The notes: generated by a model not told the origin, from the sequence alone. DNA of 64,000 nt from Maribacter aestuarii (GCF_027474845.2 NZ_CP107031.2:3735001-3799000); one strand, 5' to 3'. Numbered from the stretch's first letter, positions 43,032-52,306 are shown. Made by a program: numbers and translations.

Positions 43032-43616
43032 ATGAACTTTCTTGCCCACATTTACTTATCATTCAACGACCCAGAAATTACCATCGGGAATTTTATCGCC
43101 GACAGTATTAGGGGGAATAGGTTCAAGCATCTGCCGCCAAGAATTCAAAAAGGTATTAAGCTGCACCGTCAAATCGATACATATACGGATATGCATCCCA
43201 TTCCAAAAATTAGTAGCAAGAGACTTCATTTAAACTATAGTCATTACAGCCGAGTAATAGTAGATATCTATTACGATCACTTTTTGGCTAAGAATTGGAC
43301 CAATTATTCCGATGTCCCATTGGAAATTTTTGTGAACAATTTCTATGACCTTTTAGAGGACCGTTACACTATTTTACCAGAAGGAGTCAAACGTATGATG
43401 CCCTATATGATTGCCGATAACTGGATTTACAATTACGCAAAAATGGAAGGTATTGCCAAGGTTCTTAATGGTATGAACCGTAGGACAAAGAACAAATCTA
43501 AAATGAATTTCGCCATAGTAGACCTTGAGGAAAACTACGCCGATTTTGAAAAAGAATTCACGCAGTTTTTTGAGGAATTGATTATCTTTTCGCATCAAAA
43601 ATTCAAATTACTCTAA
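43032..43616 (+). CDS. Acyl carrier protein phosphodiesterase (AcpH, DUF479)
   Basis: This 194-residue helical HD-like protein begins MNFLAHIYLSF, the AcpH family start. The metal-binding residues are in GNFIADSIRG and GIKLHRQIDTYTD, with VDIYYDHFLAKNW in the middle. It removes the 4'-phosphopantetheine group from ACP. It is followed by ggt with a 32-bp gap. Confidence 0.88.
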   Translation: MNFLAHIYLSFNDPEITIGNFIADSIRGNRFKHLPPRIQKGIKLHRQIDTYTDMHPIPKISSKRLHLNYSHYSRVIVDIYYDHFLAKNWTNYSDVPLEIFVNNFYDLLEDRYTILPEGVKRMMPYMIADNWIYNYAKMEGIAKVLNGMNRRTKNKSKMNFAIVDLEENYADFEKEFTQFFEELIIFSHQKFKLL

Positions 43617-43648
43617 CTAAACCAATTTCTAAACCACGCCTATTTCAA

Positions 43649-45334
43649 ATGAAAAGAATTTCCCTTTTTATTGTTTGCCTATTCTTAGTATCACAATGTA
43701 AAAAAGCACCAGCTGAACCTATAGGATTGGTTACCGAAAAGGCGATGGTCGTATCGGCCCGGGAGGAGGCCTCAAAAATAGGGGTTGAAATCATGAAAAA
43801 AGGTGGAAATGCATTTGATGCGATGGTAGCAACGGAAATGGCTCTGGTCGTAGCCTATCCTTTTGCCGGAAACCTTGGTGGTGGTGGATTCATGGTTTAC
43901 AGAAAGTCCAATGGTGATGTAGGAGGACTAGATTATCGTGAAAAGGCGCCCCTTGCAGGGCATAAAGATATGTATTTGGATTCCCTCGGGAATGTAATTC
44001 CCGACATGAGTACGTTAGGCGCTACAGCGGTAGGTGTTCCTGGCACCGTTGCCGGAATTATTAAAGTTCATAAAAAATTCGGTTCCCTCCCCCTCAAAGA
44101 TATTTTTGAACCGGTAATAGCCTTGGCGGAAAAAGGAGTTGTAGTTACCGCAAACCAAGAAAAAAGACTGGCAAGCCAACGGGAAAAATTTATCGAGGTT
44201 AACGGTGATAACACAAAATTTGCCACAGAATTCAAGGAAGGAGACGTTATTGCCTATCCCGCTTTGGCCAATACTATGCGTAGTATAGCGGAAAAGGGAA
44301 GGGACGGATTTTACAAAGGGGAAGTCGCCCAAAAGTTAGCTACTTTCATACAGGAAAAAGGAGGTTTTGTTACGGAAGAGGACTTGGCCAGATATGAAGC
44401 CGTTTGGCGCCAACCTATCATTTTTGATTATAAGGACCTGCGGATTATTTCCATGAGCCCCCCAAGTAGTGGCGGTGTAACGATCAACCAGATATTCAAA
44501 ATGATGGAACCCTATGATGTGGCCGATTTTGGTCACAACTCGGCCAAAACCATACAATTATTCACCGAAGCATCTCGAAGGGCCTATGCCGATCGCAACT
44601 ATTATCTAGGTGATCCTGATTTTGTGGATATTCCATTGGATGTTCTTTTAAGTGGTGGCTATTTAAAAGAACGGATGCAAAATTTTTCCTTTGATAGGGC
44701 CACCAAATCGTCCGAAGTGGAGCATGGAAATATAGAAATTGTAGAAAGTATGGAAACTACGCATTACTCTATCGTAGACGCCGAGGGTAATGCCGTATCC
44801 GTAACCACCACCTTGAACGGTGCCTATGGTTCTAAACTGTACTCCGATGAATTGGGCTTCTTTTTAAACAATGAAATGGACGATTTTAGTTCAAAACCGG
44901 GCGTTCCCAATATGTTCGGACTTATAGGCGCAGAAGCCAATAGCATTGCTCCTGAAAAGCGTATGCTGAGCAGTATGACGCCGACCATTGTGGAGCGGGA
45001 CGGGAAATTGTGGCTTGTGGTCGGCACCCCTGGTGGATCCACAATTATTACGGCAGTAGCCCAAACGATTTTGAATGCATACGAATTTAATATGAGCATG
45101 CAAGAGGCCGTAAATGCACCTCGCTTTCACCACCAGTGGTTGCCGGATATGGTGATTTTTGAACCAGAAGGTTTTCCGGAGACCCTAAAAGAGGAAATGA
45201 AATCAAAGGGGTATATCATTAATGAAGAACGCACCCCTATTATTGGAAAAGTCGATGCAATCCGTATTCTACCCGATGGAAAATTAGAAGGCGGCGCCGA
45301 TAAACGAGGAGATGATGCTGCGGTAGGATATTAA
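43649..45334 (+). CDS. ggt: Gamma-glutamyltransferase
   Basis: This 561-residue Ntn-hydrolase precursor self-cleaves before the nucleophile Thr371 in METTHYSIVD. Substrate-binding segments are ADRNYYLGD, FFLNNEMDDF and VVGTPGGSTIITAV. The N-terminal signal ends with VSQC and may make it a lipoprotein. It hydrolyses glutathione and other gamma-glutamyl compounds in the periplasm or at the surface. Confidence 0.95.
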   Translation: MKRISLFIVCLFLVSQCKKAPAEPIGLVTEKAMVVSAREEASKIGVEIMKKGGNAFDAMVATEMALVVAYPFAGNLGGGGFMVYRKSNGDVGGLDYREKAPLAGHKDMYLDSLGNVIPDMSTLGATAVGVPGTVAGIIKVHKKFGSLPLKDIFEPVIALAEKGVVVTANQEKRLASQREKFIEVNGDNTKFATEFKEGDVIAYPALANTMRSIAEKGRDGFYKGEVAQKLATFIQEKGGFVTEEDLARYEAVWRQPIIFDYKDLRIISMSPPSSGGVTINQIFKMMEPYDVADFGHNSAKTIQLFTEASRRAYADRNYYLGDPDFVDIPLDVLLSGGYLKERMQNFSFDRATKSSEVEHGNIEIVESMETTHYSIVDAEGNAVSVTTTLNGAYGSKLYSDELGFFLNNEMDDFSSKPGVPNMFGLIGAEANSIAPEKRMLSSMTPTIVERDGKLWLVVGTPGGSTIITAVAQTILNAYEFNMSMQEAVNAPRFHHQWLPDMVIFEPEGFPETLKEEMKSKGYIINEERTPIIGKVDAIRILPDGKLEGGADKRGDDAAVGY

Positions 45335-45404
45335 GCCCACAAATAGAAAATAAGTAAAAAATCACCTGTACGGCCTTGTGAAGTCCAAATCCTATAATTA
45401 CAAA

Positions 45405-46124
45405 ATGAGAAGAATTTTGAAAATCTTACTGAAAATAGTTTTAGGGGTACTAATTCTTGGGTTAGTAGCCTTTGGGATTATTTATGCCATATATAACGAA
45501 AAACTTCCTGAGGGACGATCTGGTCCAGAGGCTGATGCCCTTGCCGAAAATATGCTAGCCACTCTAAATTACAAGCAATACCAAAACACCCGCTTTTTGG
45601 AATGGTCTTACCAAGGAGGAAAAAACAAATACAAGTGGGATAAAGAAAATGGTTCTGTGGTCGTAAAATGGGATAATTATGAGGTAAAGGTCGATTTAAT
45701 TGCGCCAGAATCTAGTTTGGCTTTTAAAAACGGCGAACGTTTAAATGAAAATGAAAATCAGGATATAGTTGAGAAAGCTATAGACTATTTTAATAATGAC
45801 TCCTTTTGGCTTGTGGCGCCTTACAAGGTTTTTGATAAAGGCGCATTGCGCAGTATCGTTGCTTTAGAAGATGGTTCGGAAGCACTTTTGGTTACCTACA
45901 CCTCTGGAGGGACCACCCCGGGCGATTCTTATCTATGGATATTGCAGCCCAACGGCTTTCCTAAAAGTTTTAAAATGTGGGTAAAAATCATTCCCATTGG
46001 TGGACTTGAAGCGACTTGGGACGATTGGTTGGTGACCCGGAGTGGAGCGTTCCTGCCCAAATCCCATGAATTCGGTCCCTTTACGCTCTCGTTGGGAGAT
46101 GTAGAAGGTTACAATAATCCCTAA
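45405..46124 (+). CDS. Membrane-anchored hypothetical protein
   Basis: This encodes 239 residues: an N-terminal membrane helix (about 7-27) and a periplasmic beta-rich domain with YQNTRFLEWSYQGGKNKYKWDKENG and YIWILQ-like strands. It resembles lipoprotein carrier-like folds but I cannot name the family. I chose the ATG at 45405; a GTG at 45378 would add nine residues. It overlaps the next, convergent gene by 4 bp. Confidence 0.65.
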   Translation: MRRILKILLKIVLGVLILGLVAFGIIYAIYNEKLPEGRSGPEADALAENMLATLNYKQYQNTRFLEWSYQGGKNKYKWDKENGSVVVKWDNYEVKVDLIAPESSLAFKNGERLNENENQDIVEKAIDYFNNDSFWLVAPYKVFDKGALRSIVALEDGSEALLVTYTSGGTTPGDSYLWILQPNGFPKSFKMWVKIIPIGGLEATWDDWLVTRSGAFLPKSHEFGPFTLSLGDVEGYNNP

Positions 46125-47191
46125 AGTTCCGCTAGCCCATACTCGTTCAGCACAATTTCCCATTCTTTGGATTCCATGATTTCCAAAATGCGCTGTGATA
46201 TCTGTTGCTCCAACAGCGTGTGCGTTTTTGGAAGTCCAAAAGCATAGAACTGCACATCAAATTTTATGGGTAATAGTTGAAGTTCCCGTAAGGAGGAATC
46301 CTTTTGAATCCTATATTTTAATATGGGTTCATCGTATAGGAATGCATCTATCTTTCCCTTTTTAACATCGGTTAGGCCGGGCACAACACTCGGATAAGTG
46401 CTCACATTCTTAAAAAAATGTTCGGATAAGAAGGTGCGGGTACCGGATTTGGCTATAGTGCCAACTTTTCTGTTCTTAAATTCGTTAAACCCTTCCGGAT
46501 TATTACTCATCTGGTTTACGGTTAGACTGGAAGCTATACTCGCCGTGAGTCCGGAAATGAACAAAAGTCCGCCGAACATTAATACCAAGGCGGAAATTTT
46601 GCCCATCCGTGTTTTGGGCGCCTTATCACCATACCCGACCGTGGTTAAGGTTACTGCGGACCACCACAGTCCGTCCCAAATACCTCTATACGTTGGTCTG
46701 AAATTTTCAGGATTTCTTTTTCGTTCAAAATACCACCCAAAAAATCCGAAGATTAAAATAATCAATAATAGCAAAAACAATCCCTTGAGAAAATTGAGGT
46801 TAAAGAAACCTTTTATAAAGGTCATGAATTTACTGAAAGACGAAACTTGGGCTACCGTAACTGTGGAATTGGATGCAAAGAAAGAATGGGTAAACTCCAT
46901 CTCCTTGCTTCTATTGCTAGTAATGGTTAAAGGGTTAATGCTTACGTCTATACCTCCCGTTTTTAAGGAGTCTAGCATATCGGAAAAGTTCATCTGCACC
47001 ATCTTATACGGTTTACCTATATCTTTAGCAACCTGCTTCCATAACCAAACATTTAGACCGTCCAGTTTACCTTCATTTTCAACGATAAAGGGTGCAGCGG
47101 GTGTAAACCCGACCAATAGTGTGTCGTTAACCTTTTGACCATTTGTAGCCAAACAGCATAAAAATCCCAGCATGTATAAAATTCGTTTCAT
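46121..47191 (-). CDS. Ligand-gated ion channel of prokaryotic glutamate-receptor (GluR0) type
   Basis: This encodes 356 residues with a signal peptide (about 1-17). A type 2 periplasmic binding domain (LLVGFTPAAPFIVENEGKLDGLNVWLWKQV) is split by a pore module: TM1 (about 135-153), a P-loop with potassium filter TVGYGD (184-189) and TM2 (198-222). The second half of the binding domain follows (RKVGTIAKSGTRTFL). This is the architecture of GluR0, without the third eukaryotic helix. It is probably a potassium-selective channel opened by an amino acid or other ligand. It is divergent from a GNAT gene. Confidence 0.9.
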   Translation of the reverse strand: MKRILYMLGFLCCLATNGQKVNDTLLVGFTPAAPFIVENEGKLDGLNVWLWKQVAKDIGKPYKMVQMNFSDMLDSLKTGGIDVSINPLTITSNRSKEMEFTHSFFASNSTVTVAQVSSFSKFMTFIKGFFNLNFLKGLFLLLLIILIFGFFGWYFERKRNPENFRPTYRGIWDGLWWSAVTLTTVGYGDKAPKTRMGKISALVLMFGGLLFISGLTASIASSLTVNQMSNNPEGFNEFKNRKVGTIAKSGTRTFLSEHFFKNVSTYPSVVPGLTDVKKGKIDAFLYDEPILKYRIQKDSSLRELQLLPIKFDVQFYAFGLPKTHTLLEQQISQRILEIMESKEWEIVLNEYGLAEL

Positions 47192-47305
47192 GCGTATGAT
47201 GTATTTGAAAGCTACTAAATATACAGTATTTTAGAAAAAAGTTGTGTTTGTAAGAGGATGAAGAAAAAGGTATATTTTTTATAACTACAGTAAAATCAAA
47301 ATCCC

Positions 47306-47734
47306 ATGACAATAAGACTATTGCAACCTGAAGATATTACACAACAGCTCCAAGGCCAATTGACCGAACTGTATCATCAATTAAATTCAGAAATAAAACA
47401 ACTCTCTTTAAAAACCATTTTAGAAGTTCCAGATGCTATCGATGTGGTTTGTTGTATGGACGGGAATACACTAATCGGTATTGCTATGATGGCCAACTAC
47501 AAGGTAGTCTCAGGTTTTAAGGGCATGGTGGAGGACGTTGTTGTTTCGGAACTTCATCGGGGCAAGGGCATCGGTCGTAAATTGATGGAAAAACTGTTGG
47601 AACGGGCCACTCAAAGAAATCTGAACGATATATTACTTTTTAGCGGTCATCATAGGACAGCGGCCATCAGTCTCTACAAGAGCTTGGGATTCAATTTAAA
47701 AAGTAGTGGACTCTACGTTAAGAAGTTAAACTAA
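47306..47734 (+). CDS. GNAT family N-acetyltransferase
   Basis: This 142-residue GNAT domain has the acetyl-CoA-binding motif A (VEDVVVSELHRGKGIGRKLMEKLLERA, about 76-102) and a C-terminal GHHRTAAISLYKSLGF strand-helix. The acceptor is unknown. It converges on the XRE-S24 gene with 3 bp between stops. Confidence 0.88.
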   Translation: MTIRLLQPEDITQQLQGQLTELYHQLNSEIKQLSLKTILEVPDAIDVVCCMDGNTLIGIAMMANYKVVSGFKGMVEDVVVSELHRGKGIGRKLMEKLLERATQRNLNDILLFSGHHRTAAISLYKSLGFNLKSSGLYVKKLN

Positions 47735-47737
47735 TTT

Positions 47738-48505
47738 CTATTCTACCTTTTTGACGTGTTGCAACTGGTTTTTAAGTTCTTGCATGGATTCCTGCAACTG
47801 GCGTAACAATCCACTATCTGTTGTAGCATCTACATTAAAGGTAATCTTACTGCTTACCTCCCATATTTCCTGAACTTGAAACGGTTTTATATCGTAAGGT
47901 GGGTAAGTTTCGTTCAGCGAAACTAAAGTAATGTTATTGGAATTTGGCCGTTTTTCTATTTTCTTGACCATAATCGAGTCTTGAAGTACCACTACATACA
48001 TCTTGTTTGCGCTTACATGGTCTATATGCTCTATGGCCCTCGCCAGTACCCATTCACCTGGGTGCAAATTGGGCAACATACTATCTCCCTCAATTTGAAA
48101 ACCACGATAGGTGGCATTTCTGAATTCAGGTATGGGCAGATCAAAAGCGGGTAGTTGTCGGTACCAACTGGTGTCCGATATATTTTGCGGATAACCGGCC
48201 GCGGCTTTCGCGTTCACCAAGACCATGTTATCACTATCCGAGGAATCTACGGTTACTACTTTAGGAATAACACTGGTGTTGGAGGTTTCCAAATACTGTT
48301 GGTCACTTTCCCCGAATAACCACAAGGGATTTATTTTAAACTGCTTTAAAAGCTCGGAAACCACTTTCCCGGATAATTTGGTGCGCCCCCGTTCAATGTC
48401 CGCAGTGGTATTGGATACGCCAAGCAGGGCTGCAAAATCGGCCTGTGTGTAGCCTAATTCTCTGCGTATATCCGTAAATCTTTTTAAAGTAAGTTCATTT
48501 TCCAT
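47738..48505 (-). CDS. XRE-type repressor with S24 (LexA-like) self-cleaving domain
   Basis: This 255-residue protein has an N-terminal Cro/C1 helix-turn-helix (about 8-60, GYTQADFAALLGVSNTT). A linker carries an Ala-Gly cleavage site (AAAGY, Ala103-Gly104), and the S24 peptidase domain has Ser142 (GDSMLPNL) and Lys181/182 (SIMVKKIEK). It probably inactivates itself on DNA damage. I chose the ATG at 48505; a TTG two codons upstream is possible. It is divergent from the radical SAM repair gene, with operator-like repeats between them. A C-terminal coiled coil (QLQESMQELKNQLQ) may aid dimerisation. Confidence 0.9.
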   Translation of the reverse strand: MENELTLKRFTDIRRELGYTQADFAALLGVSNTTADIERGRTKLSGKVVSELLKQFKINPLWLFGESDQQYLETSNTSVIPKVVTVDSSDSDNMVLVNAKAAAGYPQNISDTSWYRQLPAFDLPIPEFRNATYRGFQIEGDSMLPNLHPGEWVLARAIEHIDHVSANKMYVVVLQDSIMVKKIEKRPNSNNITLVSLNETYPPYDIKPFQVQEIWEVSSKITFNVDATTDSGLLRQLQESMQELKNQLQHVKKVE

Positions 48506-48524
48506 ACTCAAATATAGTGATTAT

Positions 48525-48596
48525 GGATTATATCCAAAATTTTATTTGGATTATTTCCATAATTAGGAATATATCCATAATTTTGGAATATATACC
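48525..48596. promoter_or_regulatory. Four operator-like inverted repeats GGA-N5/6-(T/A)CC
   Basis: The 97 bp between the repressor and radical SAM starts holds GGATTATATCC (48525-48535), GGATTATTTCC (48548-48558), GGAATATATCC (48566-48576) and GGAATATATACC (48585-48596). Their centres are about 18-23 bp apart. All are flanked by A/T, often TAA or ATAA on the right. The layout suggests cooperative binding of the XRE-S24 dimer and control of both genes. Confidence 0.75.
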
Positions 48597-48602
48597 ATAA
48601 CT

Positions 48603-49865
48603 ATGAACTTTGAGCGTATAAAGGAAAAGTTGAACATTTTGGCGGACGCCGCCAAGTATGATGTGTCTTGTTCCAGCAGCGGTAGTAATCGCACTAATAA
48701 GAACAAGGGTCTTGGCGACAGTACCGGAATGGGCATTTGTCATAGTTATACGGAAGATGGCAGATGCGTGTCCCTTCTTAAAATTCTATTGACCAACCAT
48801 TGCATTTTTGATTGCGCTTATTGCGTAACACGTAAGAGTAATGATGTGAAGCGTGCGGCCTTTAAGATTCAAGAGGTCGTTGATTTGACCATCAATTTTT
48901 ATAGAAGGAATTATATTGAAGGCTTGTTCTTAAGCTCGGGAATCTTTAAAAGTCCAGACTACACCATGGAACGTTTGGTGGCCGTCGCCAAAAAATTGAG
49001 GGAAGAGGAAAACTTCAACGGCTATATTCATTTAAAATCCATTCCAGGGGCAAGCGATGAATTGATGTACGAGGCCGGATTATATGCAGATCGGTTATCT
49101 GTAAATATCGAAATCCCCACTATTTCCGGCCTTAAATTACTTGCACCGGATAAAAAGCACGAAGATTTCCTGAAGCCAATGCTTAAAGTAAAGAATGAAA
49201 TTGTTCGCTATAAGGCCGAAAAGAAAATCATTAGGAGTACACCCAAATACGCTCCCGCCGGTCAAAGCACCCAAATGATAGTGGGCGCCACGGGTGAGTC
49301 CGACAAAGATATCATGTATTCCGCAACTCATTTTTACAAGAACTATAATATGAAGCGTGTGTACTATTCCGGTTATGTTCCCGTAGCGGATGATAAGCGA
49401 TTGCCCGCCATAGGCACGCAGGTTCCTATGTTAAGGGAAAACAGGTTGTACCAGACCGATTGGTTACTCCGTTTTTATGGTTTTGCAGTGAACGAAATTG
49501 TGAACGACGACCATCCCAATTTGGATATGGATGTGGACCCTAAGTTATCATGGGCACTTCGAAACCTGCATCACTTTCCTGTGGATATCAATAAGGCGGA
49601 TAAACAAATGTTGGCACGGATACCGGGCTTAGGAATGCGTTCGGTTCATAAAATAATGCAGGCAAGAAAGTTCCGAAAACTGAATTGGGAACATTTGCAG
49701 AAAATTGGATTAGCCCTAAACCGCGCCAAATATTTTGTGGTATGTGATTCCCGAGATTGGGAACGACGCGATTTGGATGCAGGTAGAATCAAAGGAATGA
49801 TTTTACAAACATCAGCTGGAAAATTTCGAAATCAATACAGCAGTCAATTATCATTATTTAATTAA
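48603..49865 (+). CDS. Putative DNA modification/repair radical SAM protein (TIGR03916 type)
   Basis: This 420-residue protein has a radical SAM [4Fe-4S] motif CxxxCxxC at Cys67, Cys71 and Cys74 (HCIFDCAYC). A TIM-barrel core includes STQMIVGATGESDKDI, and a C-terminal helix-hairpin-helix-like DNA-binding segment (ADKQMLARIPGLGMRSVHKI, about 336-355) follows. The family is known for constant linkage to the DUF4130 partner found downstream, but its reaction is not established. Its promoter overlaps the operator cluster, and its ATG lies 6 bp after the last operator-like site. Confidence 0.88.
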   Translation: MNFERIKEKLNILADAAKYDVSCSSSGSNRTNKNKGLGDSTGMGICHSYTEDGRCVSLLKILLTNHCIFDCAYCVTRKSNDVKRAAFKIQEVVDLTINFYRRNYIEGLFLSSGIFKSPDYTMERLVAVAKKLREEENFNGYIHLKSIPGASDELMYEAGLYADRLSVNIEIPTISGLKLLAPDKKHEDFLKPMLKVKNEIVRYKAEKKIIRSTPKYAPAGQSTQMIVGATGESDKDIMYSATHFYKNYNMKRVYYSGYVPVADDKRLPAIGTQVPMLRENRLYQTDWLLRFYGFAVNEIVNDDHPNLDMDVDPKLSWALRNLHHFPVDINKADKQMLARIPGLGMRSVHKIMQARKFRKLNWEHLQKIGLALNRAKYFVVCDSRDWERRDLDAGRIKGMILQTSAGKFRNQYSSQLSLFN

Positions 49866-49866
49866 G

Positions 49867-50031
49867 ATGCTCATGAATAATTTAAATAACCTTCCTACAC
49901 GACAAAAGACCCATTTTTTAGAACAAGGCCGTGAAACCTTATTGAATTTGGGATACCGATACATAACTTTTAAAAGTAAGGTGAGAAAAAGGTTGACGAA
50001 GTTTGTGAAAATTCCAAAGTCAGTGGAATAA
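49867..50031 (+). CDS. Possible small basic protein between the repair genes
   Basis: An ATG 2 bp after the radical SAM stop opens a 54-residue frame (ATG 49867 or 49873) to TAA at 50029-50031. It encodes a basic peptide with THFLEQGRETLLNLGYRYITFKSK. There is no known family. Its tight spacing behind the radical SAM gene makes translation possible, but it may be chance. Confidence 0.3.
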   Translation: MLMNNLNNLPTRQKTHFLEQGRETLLNLGYRYITFKSKVRKRLTKFVKIPKSVE

Positions 50032-50103
50032 CCTTCGGAATGAAGATTTAAATCGTCATTAGCCTTTCAAAATAAAAGTATAGAGGAACTTAAATAAAAA
50101 AGT

Positions 50104-50880
50104 ATGAATACGTCAAAAACATTAATCTACGATGGAAGTTTCAACGGATTCCTAACGGCTGTTTTTGTCGCTTTTGAGGAAAAAATTGAGGTAGCTGACA
50201 TTCAACGCAAAGGGCAAACACAAAATGGGCTGTTCGCGGAAACGGAAACGATTTTCACCCACTTGGAGAAAGCCAAACGGGTATGGAACGGTATCCGAAA
50301 CCGGAGTAACACCGCTATAAAAAACATCTACTTTGCTTTTTTGAGCGAAAAAAAAGGGATAGAGCCCCTACTCTTCCATTATATCAAAAAATTGATGAGC
50401 GGTACTCAAAATAAAGCCTCTGACTTTTCTGATGATTGTATTTTAAAAATCAGTCAGCTCGCACAGAAAGTGGGAAGGGAAAAACACCGTATGGAAGCCT
50501 TTGTACGGTTTCAATTGACCCAGGACAACGTTTATTTCGCGAATATTGAGCCGGACTTTGATGTGCTTCCTTTAATTTCAAAACATTTTCGTAGCCGCTA
50601 TGCGGACCAGCAATGGATCATTTATGACGTAAAGCGCAAATACGGTATTTATTATGACCTGAATAAAGTGGAAATAATTTCATTAGACCTTGAGGACACG
50701 TATGCCAATAGCCTAAATAAAAATAAGGCGTTCACATCAGAAGAATATGAATATCAGGACCTGTGGAACAATTACTTTCAAAGTACCAATATTAAATCCC
50801 GAATCAATAAAAAACTACATACACAACATGTGCCCAAACGCTATTGGAAATATTTAAGTGAGAAGAAAGAGGCGGTTTAG
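50104..50880 (+). CDS. TIGR03915/DUF4130 putative DNA metabolism protein
   Basis: This 258-residue protein has the family opening LIYDGSFNGFLTAVFVAFEEK, the KAKRVWNGIRNRSNTAIKNIYFAFLSE segment and the DUF4130 core HRMEAFVRFQLTQDNVYFANIEPDFDVLPLISKHFRSRYADQQW. It ends with PKRYWKYLSEKKEA. In other genomes this domain is paired with the radical SAM partner and is sometimes fused to a UdgX-like uracil-DNA-binding domain, which is absent here. It probably acts in the damage-inducible module headed by the XRE-S24 repressor. Confidence 0.88.
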   Translation: MNTSKTLIYDGSFNGFLTAVFVAFEEKIEVADIQRKGQTQNGLFAETETIFTHLEKAKRVWNGIRNRSNTAIKNIYFAFLSEKKGIEPLLFHYIKKLMSGTQNKASDFSDDCILKISQLAQKVGREKHRMEAFVRFQLTQDNVYFANIEPDFDVLPLISKHFRSRYADQQWIIYDVKRKYGIYYDLNKVEIISLDLEDTYANSLNKNKAFTSEEYEYQDLWNNYFQSTNIKSRINKKLHTQHVPKRYWKYLSEKKEAV

Positions 50881-51048
50881 TGCCAATAAATATAAATTAA
50901 GAACTTAGTTGCCAAAATCTTAAAATAAAATGTAGAAATTCTTAATTTCGTTATGCAGACATAAATTTAATTAAAGTTCTAGTTAGCTATACGCTGTAAA
51001 ATTTTTTACCAAAGAGGAAAAATTTATTGATGTTTAAATAAAGAGATT

Positions 51049-51429
51049 TTGAAATTAAAAATACTTTTTTTTGTTTTTTTTATTCAAATGCTATCCGCTC
51101 AAACAGAAGAATTAGAAAAGAATCTTTGTTTTGTTAAATGGCACAAGTCTTATTGGATAGGCGGTGATTGTCAACCAAACTTTTATTCAATGCCCGTAAG
51201 CTATGGACATTGGGTGATTTTCTATCCTAACGGTACGACTAAAGTAAGTGACGGCCCAAGGCCATATTTTGGTGAATGGAAATTCGACCCCAAGAGAAAG
51301 ATGCTCATTACTGTAGACAGAAAGGGCTTAAATCAGAATAAAATAGTTAGACTAACTGAAGCTGAATTCGTTTATAGAACTATAAAGCCCGGTGGAGAGG
51401 TTACGTATGGATTAAAAAAAATAGAATAA
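51049..51429 (+). CDS. Exported hypothetical protein
   Basis: This encodes 126 residues starting with TTG at 51049, with a signal peptide (about 1-18, ending LSAQ). The mature domain is beta-rich with cysteines in KNLCFVKW and GGDCQPNFY and a YFGEWKFDPKRKMLITV strand pair. I recognise no family. It is monocistronic between two non-coding gaps. Confidence 0.5.
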   Translation: MKLKILFFVFFIQMLSAQTEELEKNLCFVKWHKSYWIGGDCQPNFYSMPVSYGHWVIFYPNGTTKVSDGPRPYFGEWKFDPKRKMLITVDRKGLNQNKIVRLTEAEFVYRTIKPGGEVTYGLKKIE

Positions 51430-51621
51430 CTAAATAAGTCTCTATATCTGATAATTAGCAATCCAGAATCTCAATAATAAATTCAAAACAAGTATAAAAA
51501 ATTCTTAGTAAAGCATTACGAAATGTTTAGTATTTATATAGGGTCCATCAATCCGAACACTATCGTTTTTTCTGCCTAGGTTTCATATAGTAGACCGAAA
51601 ACGAAACCGGACTTATAATAA

Positions 51622-52146
51622 TCACTTTCGCTCTCCAATAAACTGGTCGCTCTTATTTTTAAACAGCACATTAAAAGTGGTTAGGCTACCATAAATTCGA
51701 GTAATATACTGCTGCAGGTCTACCTTCTCCTGATCATCCAAATTTTTACTGCTGTTTATTTTTTGTTCCATAACGCGGATACGGTCCCTCACCATCACTA
51801 TTTTGTGAAAAAACGTATCAATGGGAATTTCCTTATTGCTCAACCCCGTTTCACCAGGCTCTAAGACGAGGTTACCACCTTTCCACTTGTCGGCAATGGC
51901 CACACGTTGGGTAGCATCACTCCATTTTTGAAGAATGGTGACCAACGAGCTCTCTACATCAAAAAAACTAACGGTATCCACTTCATTTTCAACCGATTCG
52001 ATAACCTCAAAATCGCTATCAATTTCAATGGTCTCCAACCCATTTTCCAAAAAAGTGACCCAATACTGCGAGGCGGATACATTGGTGACAACACCTTTTC
52101 CGTATTCCGGATGATTAATTCTAGAGCCAATTCCCAATAATTGCAT
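51622..52146 (-). CDS. Conserved hypothetical cytosolic protein with SH3-like N-terminus
   Basis: This 174-residue protein begins MQLLGIGSRINHPEYGKGVVTNV, a small SH3/Tudor-like beta fold seen in proteins that bind RNA polymerase or nucleic acid. It continues with a helical domain (VTILQKWSDATQRVAIADKWKGG and DTFFHKIVMVRDRIRVMEQKI). The function is unknown. I chose the ATG at 52146, as the upstream extension lacks coding character. Confidence 0.7.
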   Translation of the reverse strand: MQLLGIGSRINHPEYGKGVVTNVSASQYWVTFLENGLETIEIDSDFEVIESVENEVDTVSFFDVESSLVTILQKWSDATQRVAIADKWKGGNLVLEPGETGLSNKEIPIDTFFHKIVMVRDRIRVMEQKINSSKNLDDQEKVDLQQYITRIYGSLTTFNVLFKNKSDQFIGERK

Positions 52147-52306
52147 GTATACCAAATTATAGTTCTTTAACAAATTTATACCCTGGTCCCTAGAATTCCA
52201 AGATTGTACTTCACTTTACAAGAAGAAACTTAAATCCTGTTTTCGTTTTATTATTTAGTGTATTTTAAGGCATTATCTTTTTTAGTAACCACGAATTACA
52301 CTTCTT

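Noticed and set aside
46398..47138. A 246-residue plus-strand frame opposite the ion channel gene
   Set aside because: It is antisense to an obvious channel protein, with no recognisable domain.
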